Assembly (NCBI GenBank): GCA_026709535.1
Contig: JAPOST010000031.1
Coordinates: forward strand, 1-57,712
Length of the DNA stretch: 57,712 nt
Origin: Rhodospirillaceae bacterium
GTDB taxonomy: Bacteria > Pseudomonadota > Alphaproteobacteria > Bin65
Direction of reading: 5' to 3'
Position 1 is the stretch's first letter; each line of letters begins with the position of its first letter. Position numbers and translations under genes: made by a program. The notes under the pieces are model-generated. The model ran no database searches, was not told the DNA's origin, and saw nothing but the letters and a program-made list of their open reading frames with translations. Positions 9,204 to 17,061 of this stretch are shown piece after piece.

Positions 9204-9512
9204 CTAGTGAAGCCTCAGTCTTCTGGCCTTACGGCGTGCGAAACAGCCGGCTCGCGCACAGTAATGACCGTGTCTGTAACGCCAATGACGTTGGCCGCGA
9301 TGGCGATACCCATGATGGTGGTAATGGTAGTGATGGCGCGGCACCGTCATCGATCCGATGATCACGCCAAGCACTGTACCGATTGCCAGTCCGACAAACG
9401 CGTCGTTATGGTGGTGGTGATAGTGTCGCGGACCTGCCTGGGCCATTCCCAAGGTCAAGATGACCACCACGCAAGCAATCGCAGCGATTCTTCCTGTGAA
9501 CAGACGGTTCAT
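9204..9512 (-). CDS. Small secreted His-rich protein, glycine-zipper-like
   Basis: Hypothetical protein of 102 residues. The ATG at 9512 has AGAGGAAAG about eight bases upstream and opens a signal peptide (MNRLFTGRIAAIACVVVILT, cleaved near AQA). A longer frame from 9557 would place 15 residues before it. The mature part has a His cluster (RHYHHHH), a Gly-spaced hydrophobic segment (AFVGLAIGTVLGVIIGSM) and a second His/Tyr/Arg-rich stretch, about sixteen His in all, with two Cys near the end. This layout suggests an envelope protein that binds metal ions, but I know no family for it. It is divergent from the downstream dehydrogenase gene. Confidence 0.6.
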   Translation of the reverse strand: MNRLFTGRIAAIACVVVILTLGMAQAGPRHYHHHHNDAFVGLAIGTVLGVIIGSMTVPRHHYHYHHHGYRHRGQRHWRYRHGHYCARAGCFARRKARRLRLH

Positions 9513-9867
9513 GATCAGTCTTTCCTCTTTACGCAGAATGTCGCGAAACCAAGACATAAGATACTAGACCATATCGGAAGAAAATACCAGCTTAACTGCA
9601 AGATTAAGTGTTTTTTGCCATGACCCGTCAAACGCGCTGCGAGCTTCGGCAGCCCACTCCTATCAACTGGTTCATTCCGATTTCGAATGTCTTGAGTTGA
9701 CGATTTCTTTGCTGGACTGAAACACTTGATTGCCAACATAACTCCTTCTGATTCCGTAACTTAACCGCGCAACAATGCGATGTGGAAGCGTCAGTGACAT
9801 CCATGCCATTGTCCAAGACCGGCGCAGCCAACACATCTGCAATCGCAGAAAAAATCGAGGGATCATC
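9513..9867. other. Divergent promoter region
   Basis: About 355 bases between the His-rich gene and the dehydrogenase gene, so it should hold both promoters. A long antisense frame passes through it but has no family features. I see no recognisable operator or RNA. Confidence 0.4.
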
Positions 9868-10890
9868 ATGCGCGCGCTGCGTCTTGTTGCTGACGAAAGG
9901 CTGGAATTCCATGAACTTGAAGACCCTCCAGATCCAGCAATTGATGAAGTGCTGATCAGGATACAAGCCGTTTCTCTCAATCATATCGACTTGTTCGGCG
10001 TTCGTGGGATGGCATTTGCAAAACGGGAGATGCCGCTCATCGTCGGTGTCGAAGCTTCCGGTGTCATCGAAGCCGCTGGGCCCAACGTGAGTCACCTGAA
10101 ACCGGGAGATCGGGCAATCGTGTATCCCGGACTCGCGTGTCAAATTTGCAGGCGCTGTCAGGCCGGTCAGGAAAACTTGTGTGAGGACACAGGCGGAATC
10201 ATGGGATTTCATGTTGATGGTATGGCCCGCGACCTCCTTCTCGCTCCCATCAATCGGACCATTCCAGTCCCCGACGGTGTTACAGCTGTCCAGGCAGCGT
10301 GTGTTACTGTCACGTTTGCAACGGTTCAGCATATGCTGTTTGACAACGCCAGGCTGCAGCCAAATGAAACGGTGCTGATCCATGCTGGCGGATCTGGAAT
10401 CGGGTCGACGGCGATCAAGATGGCCAAAGCGATCGGATGTACGGTTATCACGACGGTCGGCAGCGACGACAAGGCGGAAAAGGCGGCCGCACTCGGAGCA
10501 GACCATGTCATCAACTATCGCTCCGAACGATTCGAGGGCCGCGTCCGCCGAATTACGGACAAGCAAGGCGTTGATGTTGTCTTCGAGCATGTCGGGCAGG
10601 ATACATGGGCTGGCAGCCTGCTATCCCTCAGGAAAGGCGGGCGACTTGTTACGTGTGGCTCAACCAGCGGGATTTCTGCCCAAACCAACCTCTATTCCAT
10701 CTTCCAGCAACAGCTACGCATTATAGGCTCGTTTGGCTCCAGCGTGCGGAATTGCCGGGACAGTTTGACCAAGATGGCCGAAGGAATAACCCCGGCAATC
10801 GATACAGAGATTGCGCTTGAGGATTTCCCGGTGGCGATTGAGCGGCTGCGGAACCGGGACGTTTTCGGAAAGATCGTTGCGGTACTGTGA
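9868..10890 (+). CDS. Zinc-binding alcohol dehydrogenase-like protein (MDR family)
   Basis: Medium-chain dehydrogenase/reductase of 340 residues. The start at 9868 is chosen because MRALRLVADERLEF is the normal family N-terminus and GAGG lies upstream; the frame is open further left without homology. The structural zinc site is complete (Cys91, Cys94, Cys97, Cys105 in the pattern CxxCxxCx7C). At the usual catalytic zinc Cys the protein has Asn-His-x-Asp (residues 38-41), a variant seen in many quinone-reductase-like members. The nucleotide-binding motif is HAGGSGIGSTAIKMAK. It lies about 320 bases ahead of bhcA on the same strand. An alcohol or aldehyde feeding glyoxylate metabolism is possible but unproven. 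Confidence 0.85.
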   Translation: MRALRLVADERLEFHELEDPPDPAIDEVLIRIQAVSLNHIDLFGVRGMAFAKREMPLIVGVEASGVIEAAGPNVSHLKPGDRAIVYPGLACQICRRCQAGQENLCEDTGGIMGFHVDGMARDLLLAPINRTIPVPDGVTAVQAACVTVTFATVQHMLFDNARLQPNETVLIHAGGSGIGSTAIKMAKAIGCTVITTVGSDDKAEKAAALGADHVINYRSERFEGRVRRITDKQGVDVVFEHVGQDTWAGSLLSLRKGGRLVTCGSTSGISAQTNLYSIFQQQLRIIGSFGSSVRNCRDSLTKMAEGITPAIDTEIALEDFPVAIERLRNRDVFGKIVAVL

Positions 10891-11207
10891 TGACGCCCGT
10901 TCACTGCGAAGCACCTTGTCCGAAATGCATGTCTGGAAGAGTACCAAATTGAGGGTGTATACCGGCCGTACAAGCGGTTACGCCCCGTTACATCGTCGGC
11001 ACATGATAAGATCTGGCGCTGGCGATCCGACGACCCTTTGAGGGTCGAGCCCGGCTCTGTGCACTCTTGAGAACGTCTTGGAACGTCAACTGCAAACCAG
11101 ACTCTAAACCTTGATCACGCGTCACCTTTTCCCAAATATCATGATATTTCCAGCGACGGCTAAGCAGCAGACATTGGAAGGGTCGGGAGAATCGCAAGGA
11201 GATGGAA
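10891..11207 (+). other. Leader region of the bhc operon
   Basis: About 317 bases between the dehydrogenase gene and bhcA. It holds a perfect hairpin (separate entry) and, at the end, AAGGAG (11196-11201) that sets the bhcA start. The IclR-type regulator gene bhcR, which lies beside bhcA in characterised bhc clusters, is absent here. Confidence 0.5.
11031..11047. promoter_or_regulatory. Perfect hairpin upstream of bhcA
   Basis: Arms CGACCCT and AGGGTCG enclose a TTG loop. The element lies 140 bases past the dehydrogenase stop and about 160 bases before bhcA. No T-run follows, so an operator or leader structure is as likely as a terminator. I cannot match it to a known regulator. Confidence 0.4.
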
Positions 11208-12398
11208 ATGAACTTTCAGAATCCGGTATTCATTCCGGGCCCGACCAATATCCCCGAGAGCCTGCGCAAGGCTTGCGACATACCGACCGTTGATCACAGA
11301 TCGCCGCAATTTGGAGACATCCTGCACCCTGCGCGCGACGGTGTGCGCCAAGTGCTGAAATCTACCTCGGCCGAGATATTCATCTTTCCATCCACGGGCA
11401 CCGGTGGTTGGGAGGCGGCTCTGACCAACACGCTAAGCGCTGGGGACAAGATACTGGCAGCGCGCAATGGGATGTTCTCCCACCGCTGGATCGACATGTG
11501 CAATCGTCATGGCTTGAACGTCGAGGTAGTCGAAACTCCTTGGGGCGAAGGCCTGCCCGTGGACCGTTACGCGGATATCCTCAAGGCAGATACCGAACAT
11601 CATATCAAAGCCGTCCTGGCAACGCATAACGAAACGGCGACCGGTGTAAAATCCGACATCGCTGCCGTACGCAAGGCGCTTGATGGCGCGAACCACCCTG
11701 CCCTTCTCTTCGTCGATGGTGTTTCCTCAATCGGATCGATGGACTTCCGCTTTGACGAGTGGGACGTTGATATTGCCGTCACCGGCTCTCAGAAAGGATT
11801 CATGTTACCGGTTGGCTTGGCAATTGTCGGATTCAGCGAAAAGGCGATAGCCGCAACAAGATTCGCAAGGCTGCCGCGCACCTTTTTCGATGTGCAAGAC
11901 ATGGCCAAGGGGTACGCCGACAGCGCCTACCCCTACACGCCATCGGTTGGTCTTTTGAACGGCCTCAGCCAAGCCTGTCGTATGCTGCTCGGCGAAGGTC
12001 TGGAAAACGTCTTTGCGCGTCATCACCGTATTGCGGAAGGTGTTCGGGCTGCCGTCTCTGCCTGGGGACTGACACTCTGCGCTGTATCACCGGATGTCTA
12101 TTCCGACACGGTCAGCGCGATCCGAACTCCCGACGGCTTCGATGCAACGGCTATTGTCGCCCATGCAGCAAAAAACTACGGCGTTGCTTTCGGCGGCGGC
12201 CTCGGCCAGGTTGCAGGCAAGGTTTTTCGCATCGGCCACCTGGGTAGCCTCACCGATGTGATGACACTTTCCGGGATCGCCACAGCCGAGATGTGCATGG
12301 CCGATCTGGGTCTCGACATCACACTGGGCTCCGGTGTCGCCGCTGCGCAGGAATTCTATCGCGCGAACGCAACCATCGCTCGCAAGGACGCTGCCTGA
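11208..12398 (+). CDS. bhcA: L-aspartate:glyoxylate aminotransferase BhcA
   Basis: Class V, pyridoxal-phosphate aminotransferase of 396 residues, first enzyme of the beta-hydroxyaspartate cycle: glyoxylate plus aspartate gives glycine plus oxaloacetate. The N-terminal NPVFIPGPTNIPESLRKA and TVDHRSPQFGDI are typical of the serine/alanine-glyoxylate aminotransferase group. VTGSQKGFM holds the cofactor lysine (Lys196). The ATG at 11208 is preferred over 11202 because AAGGAG ends at 11201 and so sits six bases ahead of it. Identification as BhcA rests mainly on the neighbours: bhcB, bhcC and bhcD follow in the known order. Its stop overlaps the bhcB start (TGATG). A serine-glyoxylate aminotransferase would be the alternative for an isolated gene. 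Confidence 0.93.
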   Translation: MNFQNPVFIPGPTNIPESLRKACDIPTVDHRSPQFGDILHPARDGVRQVLKSTSAEIFIFPSTGTGGWEAALTNTLSAGDKILAARNGMFSHRWIDMCNRHGLNVEVVETPWGEGLPVDRYADILKADTEHHIKAVLATHNETATGVKSDIAAVRKALDGANHPALLFVDGVSSIGSMDFRFDEWDVDIAVTGSQKGFMLPVGLAIVGFSEKAIAATRFARLPRTFFDVQDMAKGYADSAYPYTPSVGLLNGLSQACRMLLGEGLENVFARHHRIAEGVRAAVSAWGLTLCAVSPDVYSDTVSAIRTPDGFDATAIVAHAAKNYGVAFGGGLGQVAGKVFRIGHLGSLTDVMTLSGIATAEMCMADLGLDITLGSGVAAAQEFYRANATIARKDAA

Positions 12399-13366
12399 TG
12401 ACTGTCGACGCTGACATGATCATCCCGACCTATGACGACATGCTGACTGCTCACGAGCGCATCAAATCTCATGTTCGTCGCACTCCTATCCGGACCTCAG
12501 AGTACCTCAACGAACTGACTGGCGCACATCTGTTCTTCAAGTGCGAGAATTTCCAAGAACCCGGCGCCTTCAAGGTACGAGGCGCTGCGAACGCGGTATT
12601 CGGTCTAGGTGAAGCTAAGGCGGCTAAAGGCGTGGGAACCCATTCGTCGGGGAACCATGCCTCTTGCCTCAGTTATGCAGCCAGCCTGCGAGGTATCTCC
12701 TGCAACGTGGTCATGCCGCGCACTGCTCCACAGGCCAAGAAGGACACGGTACGCCGCTATGGTGGGCAAATCACCGAGTGCGAAGCGTCGACCTCGTCGC
12801 GTGAGGCGACCTTTGCAAAGGTCGAGAAGGAAACGGGCGCCGATTTTGTTCACCCTTACAACGATCCTCGTGTAGTCGCGGGCCAAGGCACCTGTTCCAA
12901 GGAATTCATCGAACAGGTCGATGGTCTGGACGCGGTCCTGGCCCCTATCGGCGGTGGAGGCCTGATCTCGGGCACCTGCCTAACCCTTTCAACCCTAGCG
13001 CCCGAATGTCAGGTGATTGCAGCCGAGCCGGAGCAGGCCGACGATGCCTATCGCAGCTTCAAGGCTGGTTACATTATCGCCGATGACGCCCCCACGACCA
13101 TTGCCGACGGTTTACTTGTGCCACTCAAGGAACTGACGTGGCACTTCGTATCGAACCACGTGAGCGATATCCTGACGGCCTCCGAAGAGGAAATCATCAG
13201 CGCGATGAAACTGACGTGGAAGCATTTGCGCATCGTTATGGAAGCCTCCAGCGCCGTACCGCTCGCTACCATCCTCAAAAACAATAAACGGTTCGCCGGA
13301 AAGCGGATCGGCATCGTAATCACAGGCGGCAACGTCGATCTTGACCGCCTGCCTTGGCTTACATGA
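12398..13366 (+). CDS. bhcB: Beta-hydroxyaspartate dehydratase BhcB
   Basis: Fold-type II pyridoxal-phosphate enzyme of the threonine/serine dehydratase family, 322 residues. In the cycle it removes water from (2R,3S)-beta-hydroxyaspartate to give iminosuccinate. Cofactor lysine is Lys59 in EPGAFKVRGAANAV. The phosphate-binding glycine loop is PIGGGGLISG, and SSGNHA is the substrate loop. The start ATG shares its A with the bhcA stop, and AAGGA lies nine bases upstream; the longer frame to the left is bhcA sequence in another frame. Outside this operon it would be called a threonine or hydroxyaspartate dehydratase. Confidence 0.93.
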   Translation: MTVDADMIIPTYDDMLTAHERIKSHVRRTPIRTSEYLNELTGAHLFFKCENFQEPGAFKVRGAANAVFGLGEAKAAKGVGTHSSGNHASCLSYAASLRGISCNVVMPRTAPQAKKDTVRRYGGQITECEASTSSREATFAKVEKETGADFVHPYNDPRVVAGQGTCSKEFIEQVDGLDAVLAPIGGGGLISGTCLTLSTLAPECQVIAAEPEQADDAYRSFKAGYIIADDAPTTIADGLLVPLKELTWHFVSNHVSDILTASEEEIISAMKLTWKHLRIVMEASSAVPLATILKNNKRFAGKRIGIVITGGNVDLDRLPWLT

Positions 13367-13382
13367 ACGAAAGGACAGTTCC

Positions 13383-14546
13383 ATGAATGCGCCTGTCAAT
13401 CTCACCTCGCTCCAAGTCGGTTTCGACGTACCCGCCCTGCCTGGCATGGACGAGGCGGATATTCAAACGCCGGCCCTGGTTCTCGACCTTGATGCGCTAG
13501 AGCGCAACATCAGGAAGATGGGCGACTACGCCGAAACCCACGGCATGCGCCACCGGGTACACGGAAAAATGCACAAGTCGGTAGATATCGCCAAGTTGCA
13601 GGAAAAGCTGGGCGGCGCGGTCGGCGTCTGTTGTCAGAAAGTGTCTGAGGCTGAAGTCTTTGCTCGTGGCGGCATCAAGGACGTTTTGGTGTCCAACCAG
13701 GTTCGTGACCCGGCCAAGATAGACCGTCTGGCGCAACTGCCAAAACTTGGCGCACGCACGATCGTCTGTGTCGACGATATCGACAATGTCGCCGAACTCT
13801 CTGCCGCTGCGGTAAAGCATGGCACCCAAATCGAGTGCTTTGTTGAAATCGACTGCGGTGCAGGTCGTTGCGGGGTGAGCACGACCGAAGCAGTTGTGGT
13901 GATCGCAGAAGCCATTGATGCGGCTGACGGGCTGAAATTCACCGGTATTCAAGCCTATCAAGGCGCCATGCAGCACATAGACAACTACGAGGATCGCAAG
14001 GCGAAGCTTGATGTGGCCATCGCACAGGTCAAGGAAGCAGTGTCCGGCCTGTGCGAGGTGGGTCTTGAGCCCGAACTCGTCTCCGGCGGTGGAACGGGAT
14101 CCTACTACTTCGAGAGCAACTCGGGAGTCTACAACGAGTTGCAATGCGGATCCTACGCCTTCATGGATGCAGACTATGGCCGAATCCTCGACAAGGAGGG
14201 CAACCGTATCGACCAAGGTGAATGGGAAAACGCGTTCTTTATTTTTACGCAAGTCATGAGCCATGCCAAAGCAGACAAGGCAATCGTTGACGCCGGCCTT
14301 AAGGCGCAGTCGGTTGACAGCGGTTTGCCCGTGGTCTTCGGACGCAAGGATGTCGAATATGTCAAGTGTTCGGATGAACACGGTGTTGTGGCTGATCCAG
14401 ACGGCGTATTGAAAGTCGGTGAGAAACTGCGTTTGGTTCCAGGCCACTGCGATCCGACGGCCAACGTGCATGATTGGTATGTGGGTGTTCGAAACGGCAA
14501 GGTCGAAACCATCTGGCCAGTCTCTGCCCGCGGCAAGGCCTACTGA
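13383..14546 (+). CDS. bhcC: Beta-hydroxyaspartate aldolase BhcC
   Basis: Alanine-racemase-fold (DSD1/D-threonine aldolase family) protein of 387 residues. In the cycle it condenses glycine and glyoxylate to (2R,3S)-beta-hydroxyaspartate. Near the N-terminus, TPALVLDLDALERNIRKM is followed by RHRVHGKMHKS with the cofactor lysine (Lys62 by analogy with HxKTHK enzymes). Near the C-terminus is PGHCDPTANVHDWYVGV, whose His and Cys bind the divalent metal in this family. AAAGGA stands eight bases ahead of the chosen ATG. It follows bhcB after 16 bases. Confidence 0.94.
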   Translation: MNAPVNLTSLQVGFDVPALPGMDEADIQTPALVLDLDALERNIRKMGDYAETHGMRHRVHGKMHKSVDIAKLQEKLGGAVGVCCQKVSEAEVFARGGIKDVLVSNQVRDPAKIDRLAQLPKLGARTIVCVDDIDNVAELSAAAVKHGTQIECFVEIDCGAGRCGVSTTEAVVVIAEAIDAADGLKFTGIQAYQGAMQHIDNYEDRKAKLDVAIAQVKEAVSGLCEVGLEPELVSGGGTGSYYFESNSGVYNELQCGSYAFMDADYGRILDKEGNRIDQGEWENAFFIFTQVMSHAKADKAIVDAGLKAQSVDSGLPVVFGRKDVEYVKCSDEHGVVADPDGVLKVGEKLRLVPGHCDPTANVHDWYVGVRNGKVETIWPVSARGKAY

Positions 14547-14655
14547 TCCTGGTGCAACGTTTCTGTCAAAAACCCTTTCAATTGCCGCCAAAGCGAATGG
14601 TTTCCTTCGAGGTCAGAGCTAAACCCTGGCCTCTTTTGGTCGAAGTATTTTCCTT

Positions 14656-15621
14656 ATGTTGATCATCCCAGAACGCGAAATTGCAAATCTCATGACCCGT
14701 AAAGCGGCATATGACGCCGTCGAGAGGGTATTTGCAGCGATGGCTTCGGAGGACGCATACAATTTCCCGGTCGTCCGTGAGGCGATCAACTACGAAAACG
14801 CGCTCTACGGCTTCAAAGGCGGGTTTGATCGTGCAAGCCGGACGCTTGGTTTGAAAGCAGGGGGATATTGGCCACACAACCTCAAAAAAAGGAACATGAT
14901 CAACCATCAATCGACCGTTTTCCTGTTTGATCCTGACACCGGAAAAGCGAAGGCGATGGTGGGAGGTAACCTGCTGACAGCCCTTCGCACAGCGGCAGCG
15001 TCTTCCGTATCGATCAAGCATCTGGCGCGCGAAGACGCCAAGGTTATCGGCATGATCGGTGCCGGTCATCAGGCTGCGTTCCAACTGCGTGCAGCCTTGG
15101 AACAACGCGATTTTGAAAGGATTGTTGGGTGGAATTTGCATACTGAGATGCTACCCACCCTCGAAAAGGTGGCTCTTGAGACGGGGTTGCCGTTCGAAGC
15201 TATCGAACTGGACGGTATGGCGGAAGCGGATGTGATCATTTCGATCACTTCTTCCCATGATCCGATCCTAGACGCCGATCAGGTCAGCCCCGGCACTCAT
15301 ATTGCCTGCATGGGCACCGACACCAAAGGCAAGCAAGAGGTGGATCCAGATTTGGTCGCGCGAGCAACTGTCTTTACCGATGAAGTTGCTCAATCCATCG
15401 CTATCGGTGAAGCCCAGCATGCCGTCGCCCAAGGTCTTCTTACCGAGTCTGACATTCATCAAATCGGTGCGGTCATCAACGGTACCCACCCAGGCCGCAA
15501 CTCGGATGATCAAATCACATTGTTTGACGGTACAGGAGTAGGGTTGCAGGATCTTGCCGTTGCAGCCAGTGTTGTCGATCTTGCCGTGGCCAACGGCATT
15601 GCGATAGACGTGGACTTCTAG
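14656..15621 (+). CDS. bhcD: Iminosuccinate reductase BhcD
   Basis: Member of the ornithine cyclodeaminase/mu-crystallin family, 321 residues. In the cycle it reduces iminosuccinate to aspartate with NAD(P)H, regenerating the amino donor for BhcA. It has the Lys in LGLKAGGYWPHN (Lys67), the family segment GGNLLTALRTAAASSVSIKH and the dinucleotide motif GMIGAGHQAA (132-140). It closes the bhcABCD set after a 109-base gap. The Shine-Dalgarno is weak. In isolation it could be read as an ornithine cyclodeaminase or ketimine reductase; gene order supports BhcD. Confidence 0.93.
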   Translation: MLIIPEREIANLMTRKAAYDAVERVFAAMASEDAYNFPVVREAINYENALYGFKGGFDRASRTLGLKAGGYWPHNLKKRNMINHQSTVFLFDPDTGKAKAMVGGNLLTALRTAAASSVSIKHLAREDAKVIGMIGAGHQAAFQLRAALEQRDFERIVGWNLHTEMLPTLEKVALETGLPFEAIELDGMAEADVIISITSSHDPILDADQVSPGTHIACMGTDTKGKQEVDPDLVARATVFTDEVAQSIAIGEAQHAVAQGLLTESDIHQIGAVINGTHPGRNSDDQITLFDGTGVGLQDLAVAASVVDLAVANGIAIDVDF

Positions 15622-15996
15622 TCATGCGAAATTTCGGATCAACTCTTCATCAACAGATTCGGAGTAAGCGCATCATAAGCACTCAGACAATGAGCCCATC
15701 CAGTTGGTCAACGCCACAACGACCAGCAGCCAAGGGGCATTCGTCCTGCTGAGCCGACAGGCCTCATAACGATGATCGAATTTTGTGGGTCGAGAAATAA
15801 CCGATTCTAAAACGGTTACGGTCTTGTCCACCAGCTTTACGACATGTAACGCTTCCATTGTCAGGCAATGAAGGGGGTAACAATAAGGGTCTAAGATGGA
15901 AATGGCAGGGAAAACCATGGTCAGGTTACTTGCCATGACATCTTTCTCCTCCGGCAGCAGATGGATTAGCACGGCATACGGAACAAGGAGAACGGG
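15622..15996 (+). other. Gap between bhcD and the Rieske oxygenase gene
   Basis: About 375 bases with no convincing gene. A dyad TAACCG (15798-15803) / CGGTTA (15813-15818) may be an operator for the oxygenase gene. AAGGAG at 15985-15990 is the ribosome-binding site of the next gene. No terminator with a T-run is visible behind bhcD, so read-through from the bhc operon is possible. Confidence 0.45.
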
Positions 15997-17019
15997 ATGG
16001 CCTATCTCGACGATAGCGCGTGGAGCTTTTTCTGGCACCCTGTCTGTACCGTCCCGGAACTGGCAGCGGCCACGGCCGCCAACCGGGCGTTGGCAGTCAC
16101 ACTGCTCGGCGAGCCGACCGCGGTTGCCGAGATCGCCGGCACTGTCGCGGCGTTCCCGGATCGCTGCATACACCGGTCGACGCGGCTGACAGTCGGGTGT
16201 GTCGAGGCAGGCGGACTGCGGTGCGCCTATCACGGCTGGCTCTACAACGCCGAAGGCAAGTGCGTCGAAATCCCTGCCATGTCGGACTACGCGATCCCAT
16301 CTGGCTTACGGCTACGCCGGATTGAGGCTGAAATTGCTTACGATTTGGTCTGGCTGCGGCTTGATCCGGCGGCTGGCACAGCGATTCCCGGTTGTCCGGC
16401 TTGGAGCGATCCGGCGTTCCGTTGCGTCCCGGGAAAGCCTTATACTTGGCCGACCTCGGCCGGACGCCGACTGGAGAATTTCGTCGACCTGTCGCACTTC
16501 CCGTTCGTCCATGACGGCTCGCTCGGCGACCGTCGGCACACGACGGTGCCGATCGCCGACATTGCCCGTGTCGGCAGCGAACTCCGCTTCCGCTTCGAGC
16601 CGGAGCCAGATATGGATTTGCCGGATATCGCGCTGATGGCACCGACCGATTACCGAGTGTGGATGCCGTTCACGGTTAATCTCGAATTCTTCTTTCCCGA
16701 CGGTGAACGCAGCCAGCTCTGGATGACGGCATCTCCGATCGACTCCGAAAGCTGCCGCAGCTTCTGGTTCACCAGCCGCACTGCCGATCGGGAAGGTGAC
16801 GACCGTCATCATCTCGATTTCCAGGATCTCGTACTCGCCGAAGACCTGCCGGTAATCGCGGCCCAGTATCCGCCGGAGATCCCCGGTCCGGGCAGTGAAC
16901 ATTCAGTGCCGGCTGATGCGGTATCAATCGCCTACCGCCGCTGGCTGCGCGACATCTCGTCAGCCGCTCAAAAGGGCGGCGGCAAGGCCGTCGCCCGCAC
17001 GTTAGCCGACCGAAAGTAG
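15997..17019 (+). CDS. Rieske non-haem iron oxygenase, methylxanthine N-demethylase-like
   Basis: Ring-hydroxylating-type oxygenase of 340 residues. The Rieske [2Fe-2S] ligands are complete: Cys57-x-His59 and Cys76-x2-His79 (RCIHRSTRL, RCAYHGWLY). The mononuclear iron site is ENFVDLSHFPFVHDG (Asn161, Asp164, His167, His172), with a later Asp in HLDFQDLVLAED. The opening FFWHPVCTVPELAAA, the segment around LVLAEDLPVI and the ending VSIAYRRWLRD resemble, from memory, the NdmA/NdmB methylxanthine N-demethylases. It needs a separate reductase, not in the window. Strong AAGGAG six bases before the ATG. It is convergent with a nucleobase permease, which agrees with a purine-type substrate, but an aromatic O- or N-demethylase acting on something else is possible. 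Confidence 0.85.
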   Translation: MAYLDDSAWSFFWHPVCTVPELAAATAANRALAVTLLGEPTAVAEIAGTVAAFPDRCIHRSTRLTVGCVEAGGLRCAYHGWLYNAEGKCVEIPAMSDYAIPSGLRLRRIEAEIAYDLVWLRLDPAAGTAIPGCPAWSDPAFRCVPGKPYTWPTSAGRRLENFVDLSHFPFVHDGSLGDRRHTTVPIADIARVGSELRFRFEPEPDMDLPDIALMAPTDYRVWMPFTVNLEFFFPDGERSQLWMTASPIDSESCRSFWFTSRTADREGDDRHHLDFQDLVLAEDLPVIAAQYPPEIPGPGSEHSVPADAVSIAYRRWLRDISSAAQKGGGKAVARTLADRK

Positions 17020-17061
17020 CCCCCCGGGCGCGGCTCCGACGTCTCTCCAGCGACGCAAGCC

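Noticed and set aside
9628..10590. Long open frame on the minus strand (320 codons)
   Set aside because: It runs antisense through the zinc-type dehydrogenase, has no family motif, and the plus-strand protein has all expected motifs.
13497..14591. Long minus-strand frame (364 codons)
   Set aside because: It is the antisense shadow of bhcC with no recognisable domain.
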